Positions 47,509-60,734 of a DNA stretch of 64,000 nucleotides are shown here, piece by piece. This stretch comes from Melanocharis versteri. Its lineage: Eukaryota > Chordata > Aves > Passeriformes > Melanocharitidae. Where the stretch lies: NCBI GenBank assembly GCA_013397845.1, contig VZTG01009066.1, forward strand, positions 266,297-330,296, given 5' to 3'. Position 1 is the first letter of the stretch. Each line of letters opens with the position of its first letter. The position numbers were made by a program, and so were the translations under genes. The notes under the pieces were generated by a model that saw nothing but the letters and a program-made list of their open reading frames with translations, did not search any database and was not told where the DNA came from.

Positions 47509-50500
47509 TCATAAGTTATTTCTCTGAAGTGCCTCACAGAGGTTTTGGTTGGCATCTGGTTCCTCGGTCATCACCTCCACAGTCTCCCACTCACCTGACC
47601 TACTGGATTTCTTGATGGCCTCTACCACACTCTGCATGTACAGGCCATCCTCAAAAGAGGCTGCCATAGACACAGGTTTATGATCCCATGTCCGGCGGTC
47701 TTCCTGGTCTTGGAAAGACTGCCGCAGGGCTTGCACCATGTACACCATTCCTTTCAGGTAAAGCAGCGGGATGTCCTTAAACCCCTTATCCAAAAGGCCC
47801 TTGTTGACAGGCAGAGAGTCTGTAAACAGTAGTTCTTCCTGGAGCGCAGTGTTCTTCTGCCCGTACAAGTCTGTCCCACGAGCTATGAGGCGACCGGCAG
47901 ACCCCACAATCATGACCTCGTGGACGAATGATCCGGGCATGTTGAAGTTGAGAGTCACAGTGCAACAGACACCGTCACTCATGAGCATCTGGAAAACGCA
48001 GAAGTCATCGCTGGTGACGTGGCGGATCCCGCTGATGGCCGTGTTCTGCTTCACGAAAGTCTTGAGCAAACCGTGGACCTTCTCCGCCCTCCTGCTGGTG
48101 AGGTGGGTCAGGAGGTCGATGATGTAGGTGCCCATGGTGTGCAGCCCACCCCCTCCCATGAGCTCGTCACAGATCCAGTTGTACTTGTGGCTGAGCAGGC
48201 TCCCGCCGTAGACTCGCACGTCGCAGATGATGACGTTGCCCACGTAGTGTTCCTCTATCAACTGCTTCATCTTCACAAAGGCGGGCAGGAAACGCAGGAC
48301 ATTGCCAACGATGCTCATCAGCTTGGGGTAATACCTGGCAGCCGTGACCATCCTGAAGGCATCCACAGAGGTAGCAGCTTTCTCACACAGCACGTTCTTC
48401 CCTATTCCTGCAGCACAAATGAAAAAAAAATACAATATTTAGCACACGTAAGCAAAACATTCTCAGATGCCCCAAAGGTTGTTAAGAAGGGGTGGTTTTA
48501 AGAGCTGGGCTTTCCTGCTGCAATTTCTAAGGTAAAGGTCTGGGAACTAAAATAGGAATGCCAAGTGCAGCAAGGCTCAATGCTGTTTCCAAGATGCTCC
48601 AGTTGCAGACCTGACAAACTCTCAGAGGGAGGCTCCAGATAAAGAGAAGATTTTTACATCATGAAAGATAAATGTCCAAATGGCACCACATGGCATCAAA
48701 ACAAGACACAATATGAGTGCTATAGTTATAAAATTATTTGAATACCTGTCTAGCCAGAGGAGAAAAAAAAAATCATGTACCCTGCAGAGAAGAGGTGAGG
48801 GACGGGCAGATTTGATTTTCACTTTGTATTTCACCATCACTGCAAATTTATTATTTAAAAGTAATTAATTAAAATTGAAAATACAAGTTACTTATATATA
48901 AAAATGTATATATACAAAAGACATACATACAGACTCTGTGTACAGAACACAAGAATTAGAAATAATGTTTTGGTAAATGGACTGTTTTAAAACAACCATT
49001 TCTAATTAGAAAGCAAATCATTTTGGTCTGCACATACAGCCTGCTTGTACAACCAGACAAAAGGTGACTGAGTTACACAGACAAGAGCTGCATCCCCCCA
49101 AGCTGACCCACTGCACTTTTATTGCTACTGATGCACTTTACATCGTGCTCAGCCCAAATCAATGGAGGCAGTCAATAATCCTTTTTTTATCGCCCCTAAC
49201 TTTAAAGCAGAAATAAAGTAATACAAAAGAGCACAACAGTACAAGTTTTAGCCAGTTCTTACATTTGGAGCTTTTCTGGTATTCCCCTTCTCATGGCAGG
49301 GCTTTACTTTCACTGTTTTTTCCTGTTTTACATCTGTTCTGATCAAATACTTATCTAAACATTTTTTGGTGTAATGACCATGTTACTCCTAACGTGGTCA
49401 TTGCAGACACTAACTGGGGATGTCAGACCTGAAGGTCAGTCATGGCACACCACAGTTTCTGCCCAAGAACTGCAGGAATCACTGCACACGGTGGTGGGCA
49501 GCTCCCTGAAACCTCCTCCTTAGCCAGGAGCAGACCGTGCTCCCTGCTCAGAACAGCTTTAAATCGATTCCCAGTGAGAAGGTACCAGCACAGGCCCCTC
49601 CATTGGTCTCTGGCACGCGAGGGGAAGGCAGATCCCCCACTGCAGCTCCTGCTCCCCGTGTTCCCCCTCCCGGCTGCACCCAGCCAGCCCTCCAGGAACC
49701 CTCCGGGCGGGCCAGGGGCCAGCGCGCTCCGTGACACAGCTCAGCCAGGGGACAGCTACAGGACACTCACAACCTCTACTTCTAATAGACACAAGCGAAA
49801 TCCAGTCAGAAAATGAGAAGACTACAAGTGAGAAATCTCTTAAATTGATACGGGTCGACAGCAGCTTTAATGAACAATGGGTAAGGTCAGACTCCCAGTG
49901 GACACCCTGGCTGTCCATTGGTAACCTCACCTTTCAGGGACCATTTCGGACTCCCCTGTCCCCAGTCCTGCTGCCAAGGCAGGGCAGAACACTCAGTTCA
50001 ATATTTTTCAGGGCTAGCTGAAGCACCTGGACAAGCATCTGGAGCTGCTTCAGTCCCAGCCTACCTTCCTTGTTTAAATGGCACTTGTCTCCAGGCAGGT
50101 TACAGTAAAACACCACCAGGGAAAGCAAAAGGATGCTCACAGCACCCCGAGCAGATCTGCATCCTCAAAGCTTGCAGAAAACCAAGGTGACTCTCGCTCT
50201 GTGTACACTGTGGGTACAGCTCTGCAGCCAGTGCTCTGCTGGTGCTGCTCCCTGCTTGCCCAGCCCTGGGTCCCTGCAGTGGCGACTGAGAGCAGAGACA
50301 GCCGAGCCTGGGGACAGCCCTGTCACACCGGGCGGTTCCTCACAGCGGGCTGTCCTTGCTCTGCTGCCCAGCCTCGCCCTCACTCAGTGCTGTGCCTGTC
50401 GTGGCAGCCCAGGCTGAGCCACTTGAGGAGCTAAAACTGGCTGATGCCTTTTTTTGGGATGGCAGCCAGTGCAGCGCACTGACAGCTCGGCACAGCCCAC

Positions 50501-53404
50501 TGTGTGCTGCCCGAGTGCCAGGATGGAGACCTGGGAACACCATAACAGCTCTGGGATAATCCTGCTGTTGCCATCAGTGGAATATCCCTCCAGCTGTCCC
50601 CAAGCTCACAGAGATGGCCATGAAGCAAGGACAAGGGCCAAGTCAGAGATGGCTACAAGGTCTCTTACCATCATAATGGCCATGCCTTTTGTTTTCCAAG
50701 GCAGTGCATCTTACGTCCCTGGGATTGTTACTATTGTTTTGGTAATGAATAACCTGAACTTTGTACCATATTGTTTTCCTAAACCACAGCTGCAAAATTT
50801 TCGTTTGAGGCCCTCACCAGCCAGGAGACATGAGAGCATGGATGGGTGCATTTAACTGTGGGACATGAACCACAACACATACATTTGGTGAAATTTATTT
50901 AGTTCCTCTGAGATCAAAAGAAGCACAAATTAAGGAGAGCTTCTTGCTTTGCCTGTTGTAGAGATAAACCATAAGATTACACTGATTTCAATGTAAACTA
51001 TCCCCTGGGCTTTGATCCAGTTCCCCTGTTCTGTCTGGTTCATGAACTCAAGCCAGTGTCACTGCTTTGTCCCCAGGCTTGTTCATGGATGCCTGTCAGC
51101 AAGAAACTTAGGCAAGGAAACTGCACCACCTAGAAAACCTGCGTTTTTTTCTCCTCTTTGCCAGGAACAAAAATGAAAGAGCAATTTTTTAAAAAAGTAT
51201 AAAAATGTACAAAAATAAGTAATAAAAGTGTCAGCACTTCAAAACAAACAAACCAAGCCAAACAAAACACAACACACAAGACCACTATTACTGCACCACA
51301 TCTGACATTTCCTAAAGCCCAGTCTCTTGGCGAGTAAACACCAATCTGTTAAAAACAATTCACAGCTAATAATTCTCTGATTATAACCATCATTGTATCA
51401 ATCTCAGCTTCCAAAGAAAACACTGTTGCCATCTTTGGCCCTACCCTGGTTCTGTGCTCCTTCAGAACATTCAGGCACAGGAAACCACCCAACACTGGCT
51501 TTAAATAAGTCACAACATACTGGGCAGCAGACCTACAAATACCACTGCAATGAACCTGGAAAGCTGAAAGGCAAGGTCAGCATCACACTGGGTCTGAGAC
51601 GTCTGCATCAGTTTGCAGATCAGAACTGCTCACGACAGAGGAAGCGATTGTTACCCTTTCCTGCTACATCCATCCATTTCCCTGGCTTTTTCAGCCTTCC
51701 ACTTCCTAAACTTGCATTCAAGCATACACACAACCTCTGTACTTCTGCAGCAGCTTTACCTCCCTTTCCTCCTCTGGATAATGCCATCCTACGGGTTCCC
51801 AGCTTTCAACGAAGGAACCCCAATCCCTTTTAGTCAATAATTCACCAGAGAAGGTTCAATCCTCTCCTTTTGAGCCCACTCGATCATCAAGAGCCACAAG
51901 ACTTAATGAAATGCATTTTACCTAACAAGTGCTTTAAACAACTTCTGGCATATTTGAAGAGATAAATTCTAACTTACACTTCAAATATTTAATAATCAGA
52001 ATACCTTAAAATTCAAAGGACAGTACTCTAAGGAGGTAAACAAACAAATCTAACAACATAAAAAAGAAAAGAAAAAAACCCTGAAATCTCTCTCTGCATA
52101 TCTAAGTGGCATTGCAAATGTTTGAGCAGGGACTTGTTTACTTCCAAAAGAAATTACTGTAGAGAAAAGAGGCACAACAAACCACCCCGGCTCACATGGT
52201 CTGAGATTACCTGTCCTAAAATTAACTCGTGTATCTCCTGTAAACACAGTAAAAATATCACCCTTGTTATTTACAGAATTACACGCAAACTGACACCCAC
52301 GCTGCGCTACAGGAGAGGACATTAACACTACAAAGTCACACTGGAATTAAGAAATGTCAGGATGCCTGGGCAGTTGGCTCCCATCTCCCTGCCCAACCAG
52401 TCTAGGGTGTCATCCCTTCTTTCTCATTGAGCTGGGTTCCTCCTGCTGTCCCCAACATCTGCCCTACTGAGTCAGGTAAAAGGATTCCTCCACTCAGGAC
52501 CACATCAGCCTGCTATGGACAAGGATGTCCCAAGAGTGGTCCAGGTAGTAGCCAGGATCACAGCTAGAACAGCCTCTCTTAGATCCTAATTCACAAGATT
52601 CTATGAGTGCATACAGATATTTTTTGAAAGGCTTCCAAGTTCCAAGTTTGATTTTACTTGTGGGGAAAACAGAAAGCAGAGCTGAACAACCCTCCCCTTC
52701 CAGGAAAACCTCAGTTTCCTAGTACAGAACATGGGAAAATTGGACATTAACTAAACAACTTAAGTTGCTTTATCTGTTTGTTTTTTTTTTTTGGTTGCTT
52801 TGGGGTTTTTTAATGGGCATAAAGCCATTTTACCCTCTCATTATTATCTCTTACTATCTGCAGTTGATTTTTATTATAAACTCCCTACCATAAGTTCAGC
52901 CTGAACTGAATAAGATATTTTAGCCCAACTGGTTCAAGCAGGGCTATAAGCCATTATTAACAATATTTTTGCAAAAAAAACCCCAGGTAACTTTTCTCAC
53001 AAATGCTACCACCAATACCACACAAAACTTTTAGCACTGCATTTGCCCATCGGTGCAACCAGAACTGTGCTGGGGTAACAGCTTCAAATTTCAATCTGCC
53101 AACAAGCTATGGATTTTTTGTCCAACTCCAAGGATAAAAAGGTACCTAGAGCCTTCACAGCAATTTGCCGAGTTAGTGGTGGAGGGATGTTGATGCAAAC
53201 CAAATCTACGTCCTGATGCAGCAAGACATCGTCAGTCCGACTCGTGTAGAAGGAGATGTTCATTTCCTCTGCCAGCTGTTTGGCTTCCTCTTCAGTCTTC
53301 CCCCAAAGAGCTTCAATGGAGAAGCCTTCTGCCCTCAGCAAGGGTACCAGGACCCGGGCAGCACTACCAGTTCCAAACACACCCACTCCAGGGAGCATTT
53401 TCAT
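47509..53404 (-). CDS. GFOD2: GFOD2, Gfo/Idh/MocA oxidoreductase-like protein, complete coding sequence
   Basis: GFOD2 belongs to the NAD(P)-binding Gfo/Idh/MocA family. Its substrate is unknown; in mammals it is reported as secreted and associated with extracellular matrix. Two coding exons on the minus strand, 53146-53404 and 47509-48407, join CTAG|GTACCT to CTGCAG|GA in frame and give 385 residues, the human length. The N-terminal Rossmann motif is GVFGTGSAARVLVPLL (about residues 8-23). KTEEEAKQLAEEMNI, DVDLVCINIPPPLTRQI and GKNVLCEKAAT (the family's conserved EK loop) follow. The C-terminal half has GGGGLHTMGTYIIDLLTHL, VTLNFNMPGSFVHEVMIVG, YLKGMVYMVQALRQSF and ends QNLCEALQRNNL. The coding start sits in an exon whose acceptor is at 53490/53489, so the 5' UTR is spliced. 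The intron between coding exons is 4.7 kb. Confidence 0.97.
48408..53145 (-). other. GFOD2: GFOD2 intron between coding exons
   Basis: A 4.7 kb intron, AT-rich in parts (TATATA-rich near 48890-48915; a T-run near 52780-52793). 49.4-50.8 kb is more GC-rich and shows overlapping open frames in several phases, but no motif or splice structure that I can support. Confidence 0.5.
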
Positions 53405-53489
53405 TCTTCATTCATTCAAGCATCAGGGTCTACACACAGGCCTTCAATAAAATGTTTGGCTCCTCAGTTTGGTGCTCCATCCACAGTTC

Positions 53490-56400
53490 CTAAAATGTGA
53501 AAGGTTACAAGTCATTATCAGCAAAAGGCATATCCTGAATGCCACCTTCTGTCCTTTGTATGGCTTTCAACATTCATAAACATCCTAATGACAAAAACCA
53601 AAACCCCCAAAAGCTGAAATCTGTAGAGATACAGTATTAAGGGACAAGTCTAACAAACCTATTGCAGAAGAGTGGTAAGAAAGCAGCTTGACAAAGTCAT
53701 CTTCTCAGCTTCAAAACTCAGCACATGGGGACAGAAACACACACAAGAATGCAGGATAAACCAGACACAAAGAGGCACAAACTGGGAGTGACAGGAAGCA
53801 CCAAGAGGACAGGACATAGAGTCTGTCACACCAGCAGTAAAAGCAGTGCTGCTCTATTTGTGATGATGTAAGTCCCTAAATGAGATAAAGGTTTGTGAGA
53901 TGAGGTAATATCTTTTATTAGACCAATTGAAATAGCTGGAAATAATAGACATGCTTTGGGGCACATAAATCTTTCTTCCAAATTAAATACACAAACTGAA
54001 AACAACTACTTGGACCTTAATGATTTTATGGCAAATAGATAAGTCAGTCCAGAGAACATTTACAAAATATGTCCTGTGGGGAAAGCCTGGATTCAGTGAG
54101 CTTGTTTTGCCTGGGGAGGAGAAGCCTACAAGGAGAGAGAATGCCAGTGTTTAAATACACAGAAAGCTGCTATCTGAAAGGAAAAGGGCGCTCCTCTGTG
54201 TCCACTGTGGGTAGTTAAAAGCTTTGCTTAACTCAGGACAGTTAAAAATATCACCTTCTGCCTATGCCACTTAATCTCCAGGAATTCAGGGTTTGCATAG
54301 AATTATTATTTTCCCTACAAACAAACATTTGGTCAAGTCACACTCCTTTTGTTCTTCCAAATATTTCCTGGTAAGTAAATTCTTTCAATCCCTACCTGCC
54401 AGTCTGTCTTAGCACAGCTGCTGTCTACAACTGGTCAAACTGCCTTTAGCATTTGCTTTAGCACCACCTTTAAGGAGAGATGTCAGAAGTCTCCTCAATC
54501 TCTGACACCACAGAAACCTACAATCCAGCTTTTGTTCTGTGCCCTTTTGAATTCTCATCTACTACACCCACTCCACCTTTTTTGAATTTTTTTTTACAGA
54601 AAAACAAGACTAATTCAGTTTTCATTAGAAGCTTACAATGAAAAAGCAAAGACCATATTTAAAAAGAGAACTGGTCAGAGAACAGCACCGGATCAACACC
54701 TTTGGAAAAGACACCTATGAGCAGCAAGAATCACTGCCTGTTTCAGAAACAGTGTTACTGATCTCTCCATCCCAAGATACTCACATTAAGTTACAACACA
54801 CAAAAGCAAATCCCGACACAGCACTGGGCAGTACCAGCACAGAAGGGAAACTACTCCCAGTGCAGGTGCTTTGTTTGAAATCAGCATCTTGTTAGTCCGG
54901 GAGTGCCTACACTGCCCAGCATGTGTTATAAAACTGAACCCTGACTGAACTCCTTGGTATTTTTGTACTACAGACACTAAACTAGAAAACAGAAATGCTT
55001 GAGAGTATTTACCTTGCAAAACGCACAAATGTTTACAGATGCTATAAAACAGCTTATGAAATATTTACTTAATTAATTCAGTATGTTTTTCCTTATTCTG
55101 TGTGATACAGCATTTGCAGTGATACTGTCACTGTCATTCTCTATAAGGATGAACAAAGTTCATTGGCATAAACTCCTTTTTATCCAACATTTAGCAGAAC
55201 GCTCAAATAAGGCAGTGACAAAGATCAAAAGGATCTTGAAAATATTTACTAGTCTACATTAAAGAGTGGGATCCTGGGATACTGGCAAAGAGGATGGCTT
55301 GTACCCAGGCTTGCTTTAGATAAATCACACAAACAAAAATAAAATCTTGCAACTGGATGGACAGCAGGCATAACTGTTGAAGTCCCCACAATCTGTTTGG
55401 CAGTTTAGGGTCTGGAAGAATTAAAAATTCTTACAGCAGAAAGAGCATATCTTCATTTGAAGGGACACAAAGTGAGGTGGAACAGAGACTAGGTGAGTGT
55501 GTGCCTGGTTGCACCAGATCACACACGTGCTCAACAATGTCCAAATTACAAGCCACCACAATGGTTTAGAAAAAGTTGAATTCCTTGAAAATGCTCTAGG
55601 AGAACACTACAGTATGTGCAAAAGGAGACTCCTGCTACTCAGATAAACTGATTTCTGTAACAATTGCTCAGTTTAAGTGTTACTCCTTCCTATTTTCCAT
55701 CCAACTGCATCTTAAAAAAATTCTCAGTCAGGTGGAATTCATTTTGAGCTCACTTATCCCAAAACATGACATGCTTCTACATTGACATCACTAGGAGGTA
55801 TTGGCACAAACCTACAAAACCTAGTGATTAACTACCATGCACCAGCTCCTGATGCTACAAGAACTTCAGGTCACCAGCTCACCACTAGTACCCCCACAAT
55901 GCAAGAAGTGGCCAACCCAGCCTCAGCAATGACTTCCAGCAAGGCAGCCCCAGCCCTCTGGGTATGGAGACAAAGGGCCCCACAGGGCTGGAGGCCCCCA
56001 AACACTGCAGCCACCAGGCTCTCCAGAGTGGCCCTGAGCAGAGGACAAGCTTCCCTTCCTTCCCCTGAGAGCGACCTGCAGCCTTCTCTTCCCCCACCAG
56101 ACTTTCACCACCTGGGACGTCCTGGTGTGGCCATGCAGGCACAGCAGGATGGATGTGGATGCTGAAGGGCAGCAAAAAGACAGTCCCCACACAGGGCAAG
56201 TCACAGAGCACACGGAGCACGAGCAGAACCGAGCAGATGCTGAAAGACCTGTAATGGGAGCTTTTAAAAAGGGGTACACATGGGTCCTGCAGACTTCACA
56301 CACACACTGCAGACACACTCCAGTGCTGCCAGATGAGGGATTCCAGCCCAGGCCACCCTGAGGAAACAGCCTAAACCCTCTGTGTCTGAACGAGGCCACT

Positions 56401-58060
56401 GCTGCAGAGAGGCAGCTGTAATTAACAGTTAAGGAAGAAGGAACAGAGATCCCAGAAGAACAGCACTGTGCCACCACAGAAGTCCCCAGAGCACCATCGT
56501 CTGGAGCTCTATGTGCACGTCTGGTACTTCTCCTCTGAGCAGGGGGGGAGCAGAACTGCAAGTGTTGCAGGGGTGATCAAAAGCACCAAAATCTTCTGAA
56601 AAGGAAGACCTAAACAAGGAAAGATTCCTCAGTTTGGAAGAGACGTCACAGGTAATAAAGTCAAGAGTGGCTAAGGACGGAGAAAAACAAAATTTTCACT
56701 TTCCTTCACCATACAAGAGCACATCAAATGGAGCTCAGAGAAGGCAGGATCAAAACAATCTGAAGGAGGTGGTTCCTTGCAGCAGACTTTTTTAAGTTGT
56801 GAAGTGCCCTTGCCATGAGACAGTGCAGACACACGTCATTTACAGGGAATGAGAAGAGAGACTCTTGTCTATCCACTGAGGCTCACGGAATGCACAGAAG
56901 TCACATCTAGCACTGAACTGAAAACTAGAGAAAACTGGATTCAGCAGAGCATGGGAACAGCTCTGAGAAAGAAATGCCTGAAACTGGTACCAACATCAGC
57001 TTAGAATTAGGTACAATTTCTACGTATTTACTTTAAAACCCACCAAGCCTCAAACATTCAAACAAGCCTCAGCAAAACAGTTACAAAAATCATGAAAAGC
57101 CTTTTAAAAGCCAATTAAAATCCTACTGCATCAATCTCTTCAGTGGTCAAACACTGGAATGAACATTTAATGAGAACCCTCCCCTGGAAAACCCAAAAGG
57201 CAGAGCTTTTATGGGCAACTGAAACCAGACTGCAACAGATATCTTGCATGTCAGGAGATAAAAATCAATCTCTTTTTAATAGAGATGAAATAATCAATCC
57301 TGCAACAATCAATCCATCATTCTGACTTAAATTTTCCAATGGAAGCACTTAAGAGCTCTGCCATTCTTTTTTTTGGTGGCCACGAAACACCTCAATTTTT
57401 GCTGAATTTCACAGTGAGTCTGAAGTCCCATCTCGGCCACAGAAAGGAGCTTTTTAACTCTTTTGGTACACATAGCAACAAGAAGTTTGTGACCCAGTGC
57501 AATGAAAAACCTGATGGTTCCTACAGGATCCCATTCAATTCCACGCTGAAGCAGTCTGGGAGCTCCAAAGGTAGAAGTCTCAAAAACTAAATAGTACAGT
57601 TAAGGATCACATAGCCCAGAAACTGTTGTGGACCATTACAGATGGCCAAAGGTAGTGAAAGAATAACAGCCCATGTCCAGAAAGGTGCTGGCCAGGGTAG
57701 CACTGGCTCTGCATAAAGAGAAAGCTTTTCACACATCTCCAACTTATCCTAAAAAGTTCCATTTGGGTTCCAAGAAAGGTGAGGCACATCCTGGAAGAGC
57801 ACACCAGCAAGCACTTCTGCCCTCTGGCACAAATCTACCTGAGGCTCTGTATGAAGTGGTTCACTTGTCGATGTCAAAACTGACGTGCTTTCCTTACTAA
57901 ACGTGCTTTTGGTTCGGTGCCAGCGGGTTGTGTGATAACCCACGAGTCCACAGCCCCAAGGAATTCCCACCACACCTCGAGACAAGCCCAGCACAGCACT
58001 CTGTCCTTCCTGGTCTGGATGTACAGCAGCAAAAGCCCCGTTCCAGGCACAACACTTCCC
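53490..58060 (-). other. GFOD2: GFOD2 5' intron
   Basis: Sequence between the first coding exon and the presumed promoter island of GFOD2. No coding exon, RNA gene or clear repeat was recognised. 55.8-56.6 kb is GC-richer with chance open frames. Confidence 0.45.
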
Positions 58061-58860
58061 ACAGGTGCCGCCCGAGGTCGAAGGTGGCAATGAGGACCGT
58101 GCCGGGGACAGCAGCAGCTGGAAAACCCTGGAAACCAAACCGGCCTTCATGCAGAGCTCATGGCATGGCCGTGGCAGCCCCGGGCATGGCTCTGGCATGG
58201 CCCACGATGCTCTGTGCTGCCCGGGCGTGCGGGGCTTGGGCAGCCGCTCTTCGCGTGCGGGTTCCTCACGGGGTTGGACGGGACAGAGCTCACCTGACCT
58301 CGCCTCACCTCTGGAACAGGGCAGGGCTCACCTCGCCTCACCTCACCTGACCTCCCCCCTTCAGGGGTCTGGACGGGACAGGCCCCACCTCACCGCATCG
58401 GCCCGCACGGAGTTGGTANNNNNNNNNNNNGGCCCCCCCGGCCCCCTCCTAGCCGCCCCCGCCCCCGCGCCCTCCGGCACGGCCGCGCCCCCCTCGCCGC
58501 CCAGCGGCCCCGGGACAGCAGAGGAGCCCGGCGGGCTGGAGGGGTCCGAGCCGCCCTCACCTGTGCCCGGCCGGGCCACCGGGCTCGTCCCGCCGGGCGC
58601 ATCCTCGNGACGGACAGGGATATCAGCCAATAGAAGAGCAGCACCGGGCCGCGTTACCACCCGTGATGGGCGCTGCGATGAGCGGCTCTGGGCTGTAGGG
58701 GTGCGCCCGTATCGGGGTCCCAGGGGCGGTCCCCTCCTGACGATGCTAGGCCTCAGGGAGCCGGGGCCACCGCCAGTGTCTGCAGCCACGTCCCGCTCGG
58801 TGCCACCAGCACCGCGTGCTCTGACGCTGGCTCTTCCCTGCCCAGCTCCGTGAGGGCTCA
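58060..58860 (-). promoter_or_regulatory. GFOD2: CpG island, presumed GFOD2 promoter, with gap
   Basis: CpG-dense block containing an N run (58419-58430) and a single ambiguous base (58608). A CCAAT box lies at 58627-58631 on the plus strand. It lies 5' of GFOD2, whose 5' UTR is spliced, and about 1.9 kb before the plus-strand IgSF gene. It is the natural GFOD2 promoter, but the exon cannot be defined. Confidence 0.55.
58419..58430. other. Assembly gap (12 N)
   Basis: A run of 12 N within the GFOD2 promoter island. Its true length is unknown. Confidence 0.98.
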
Positions 58861-58869
58861 GGGGCCTCA

Positions 58870-60640
58870 GATCAATATGCCCCCCAGCCCCATCAGCCCC
58901 ACAGTGCTGTGAGGTTCGGGCCGAGGGCAGGATCGCTTTGGGGGACCCTGCGGAGGGCAGAGCACCACGCCACCCAAGGAAGAGCCTCTGTAAAGCCACC
59001 ACGGGCCGGCTGAGGACAGCACTTCTCACACCGCTCCTCATCCTCCCCAGCACCGCACGGGAGACTCCTCACCGGCTCCCAGCAGTTGGGAGAGGAAGAC
59101 CTTGGTGGCACGTTCTGTTTTTCCCTCACTTCAAGGGAGTGAGGAGCTCCTGAGGAACTCTGCAGCCTCCCTGTTGCTGAGGACACTGTGTAGTGCCTGG
59201 CGTAGCTGCTGCTGACACGGGGCACCCTGTGTGTTATTAACAGCAGCATTGTAATTTCCTGCTCTCCTTTCTCCTTGGCAGAGAGCACCATGGAATGTTG
59301 CTGTGGAGCTGGAAGGGGCTGTAGTAGGAGAGCAGCTCTGTGGAGTCAGCAGAAGGCAAGACATTAACCTTTTAGTTCCACCAGCACCACAGCTGGGAAG
59401 ACTGGGAAGGCACTTCCTGCTGGAGAAGGTCTTGGCTTCATCAGTGCCAGGAAACGTGAGAACCAGAACAGAAATGAAAAGGAAGGAAGCAAGCAAGCAA
59501 GTACACATCATTATGCAGTTGTGAAATGAGAGAAGATGAAAATTCGAATGCAGAGAGGAACTGAACATCAGAAAGAGCATGGGAAAAGATGAAGATGTCC
59601 AGAGGGGAGAGCAAGAGGGACACAGAACCTCTCACTTGTCATTCTTGCAAATCTTGTACCCTCTTATCAGCAAATACCATGCTGGTGTTGATGTTCCTCA
59701 TGTGGGTTGGTTTGCAGATGAGCCCTCAGCTTCAGCCAGGAAATTCCACTGGCTGATGGAGAAGAGTTCCAGTGAACACCCTTTCTTCCAGGAAACATGT
59801 GGGTGGGCTGTCTGTGCCCAGCGTGGTGTGAAGGGGGTTCACTATGGATGCTGATAGAAACTAAAGGGGAGGAAATGGCAGGTGGAAGGAGGTTTTGCTC
59901 AGAGCACAAAGAGGAAGAGCAGGGGCAGGCAGTGGGGAGCAGCAGAGATTGCACCCACAGAGGCTGGGGAGACAGAGAGGCCTGCACCTGCTGACTGCTG
60001 CCCATGTCCCTTTGGTGGCAGGGGTGACACAAGCTGTGTCTGGCCTGGTGGATGTTCCTGTCCTAGTGTCCCTCACGCCAGAGGTGGTCAGGGAATACAG
60101 GGGCTGGGCAGGAGCTGAGATCTGGGTACTCATGGCCAGAGTGGGGGCAGGGCTCTGCAGGGCTGTGTACATCCTACAACCAGAACACTCTCAAGCCCAT
60201 CCCTGTGTCAAACCGCAAGTCCCTGGAGGTTGGCAGGGTGTATGTGTCCCCACCTGGGCTCAGCGAGCACACCCCATCACCAGATGGGTGTGAACATCCT
60301 CCCACCATGAGGGCAGCACTGCTTCCTCCAGGGGTCCATTCCCTGGTGTAAAACAAAACAGGCTCGGGTGGCGTGGGGAGGTGGTGCTGTAGGAAACTGG
60401 GAAAGTGGCAGGGAGCTGCTGGGCTGGGTCCTAGAGTAGTGGGCAATGGCCATCAGCAGCTCCCGGGTGCATTACTTGGGTCTCAGGGCCAAGAGTGTGT
60501 GGTCAGGATGAAACCGAAGGAGGAATCAGAGGAGAGAAGAGATAAGAATTGGGCTGAGGCAAGAGAAGGGGAAGAGAGGGGAAGCCTGTGGGCGCAGAGG
60601 GAACTGCCTGGCTCAGTGGCGAAGGGGCGAGTTCCCGGTG
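58870..60640. other. GFOD2 to IgSF-gene intergenic region
   Basis: No named gene or repeat. A short tetranucleotide tract (AAGG/AAGC) lies near 59481-59501. The right end (60511-60590) is strongly purine-rich. Confidence 0.45.
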
Positions 60641-60680
60641 AGGCTTCAGCTCCCCGCGGCTGAGCAGTGACCCCGCGGTG
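60511..60680 (+). promoter_or_regulatory. Purine-rich upstream region of the IgSF gene with GATA and ETS-like sites
   Basis: About 60-220 bases before the ATG there is AGATAAG (60540-60546, GATA-type) and GA-rich ETS/PU.1-like cores (GAGGAATC near 60520, GGGGAAGAG at 60568-60576). There is no CpG island or TATA box. This composition is common in haematopoietic promoters, which would suit an Ig-family receptor. It is motif reading only. Confidence 0.35.
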
Positions 60681-60734
60681 CAGGGAGAGTCCGAGGCTCC
60701 CAGCCGATCCCACCAGGCACCCAGCACGGTCACC

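Noticed and set aside
48019..48501. 160-codon plus-strand frame
   Set aside because: It is the antisense shadow of GFOD2 coding exon 2.
57125..57190. Possible CR1 remnant
   Set aside because: Only a few words (GTGGTCAAACACTGGAATGA) resemble CR1, too short and diverged to support.
58065..58853. 262-codon plus-strand frame in the GFOD2 island
   Set aside because: It crosses an N run and an ambiguous base, is driven by GC content and has no recognisable motif.
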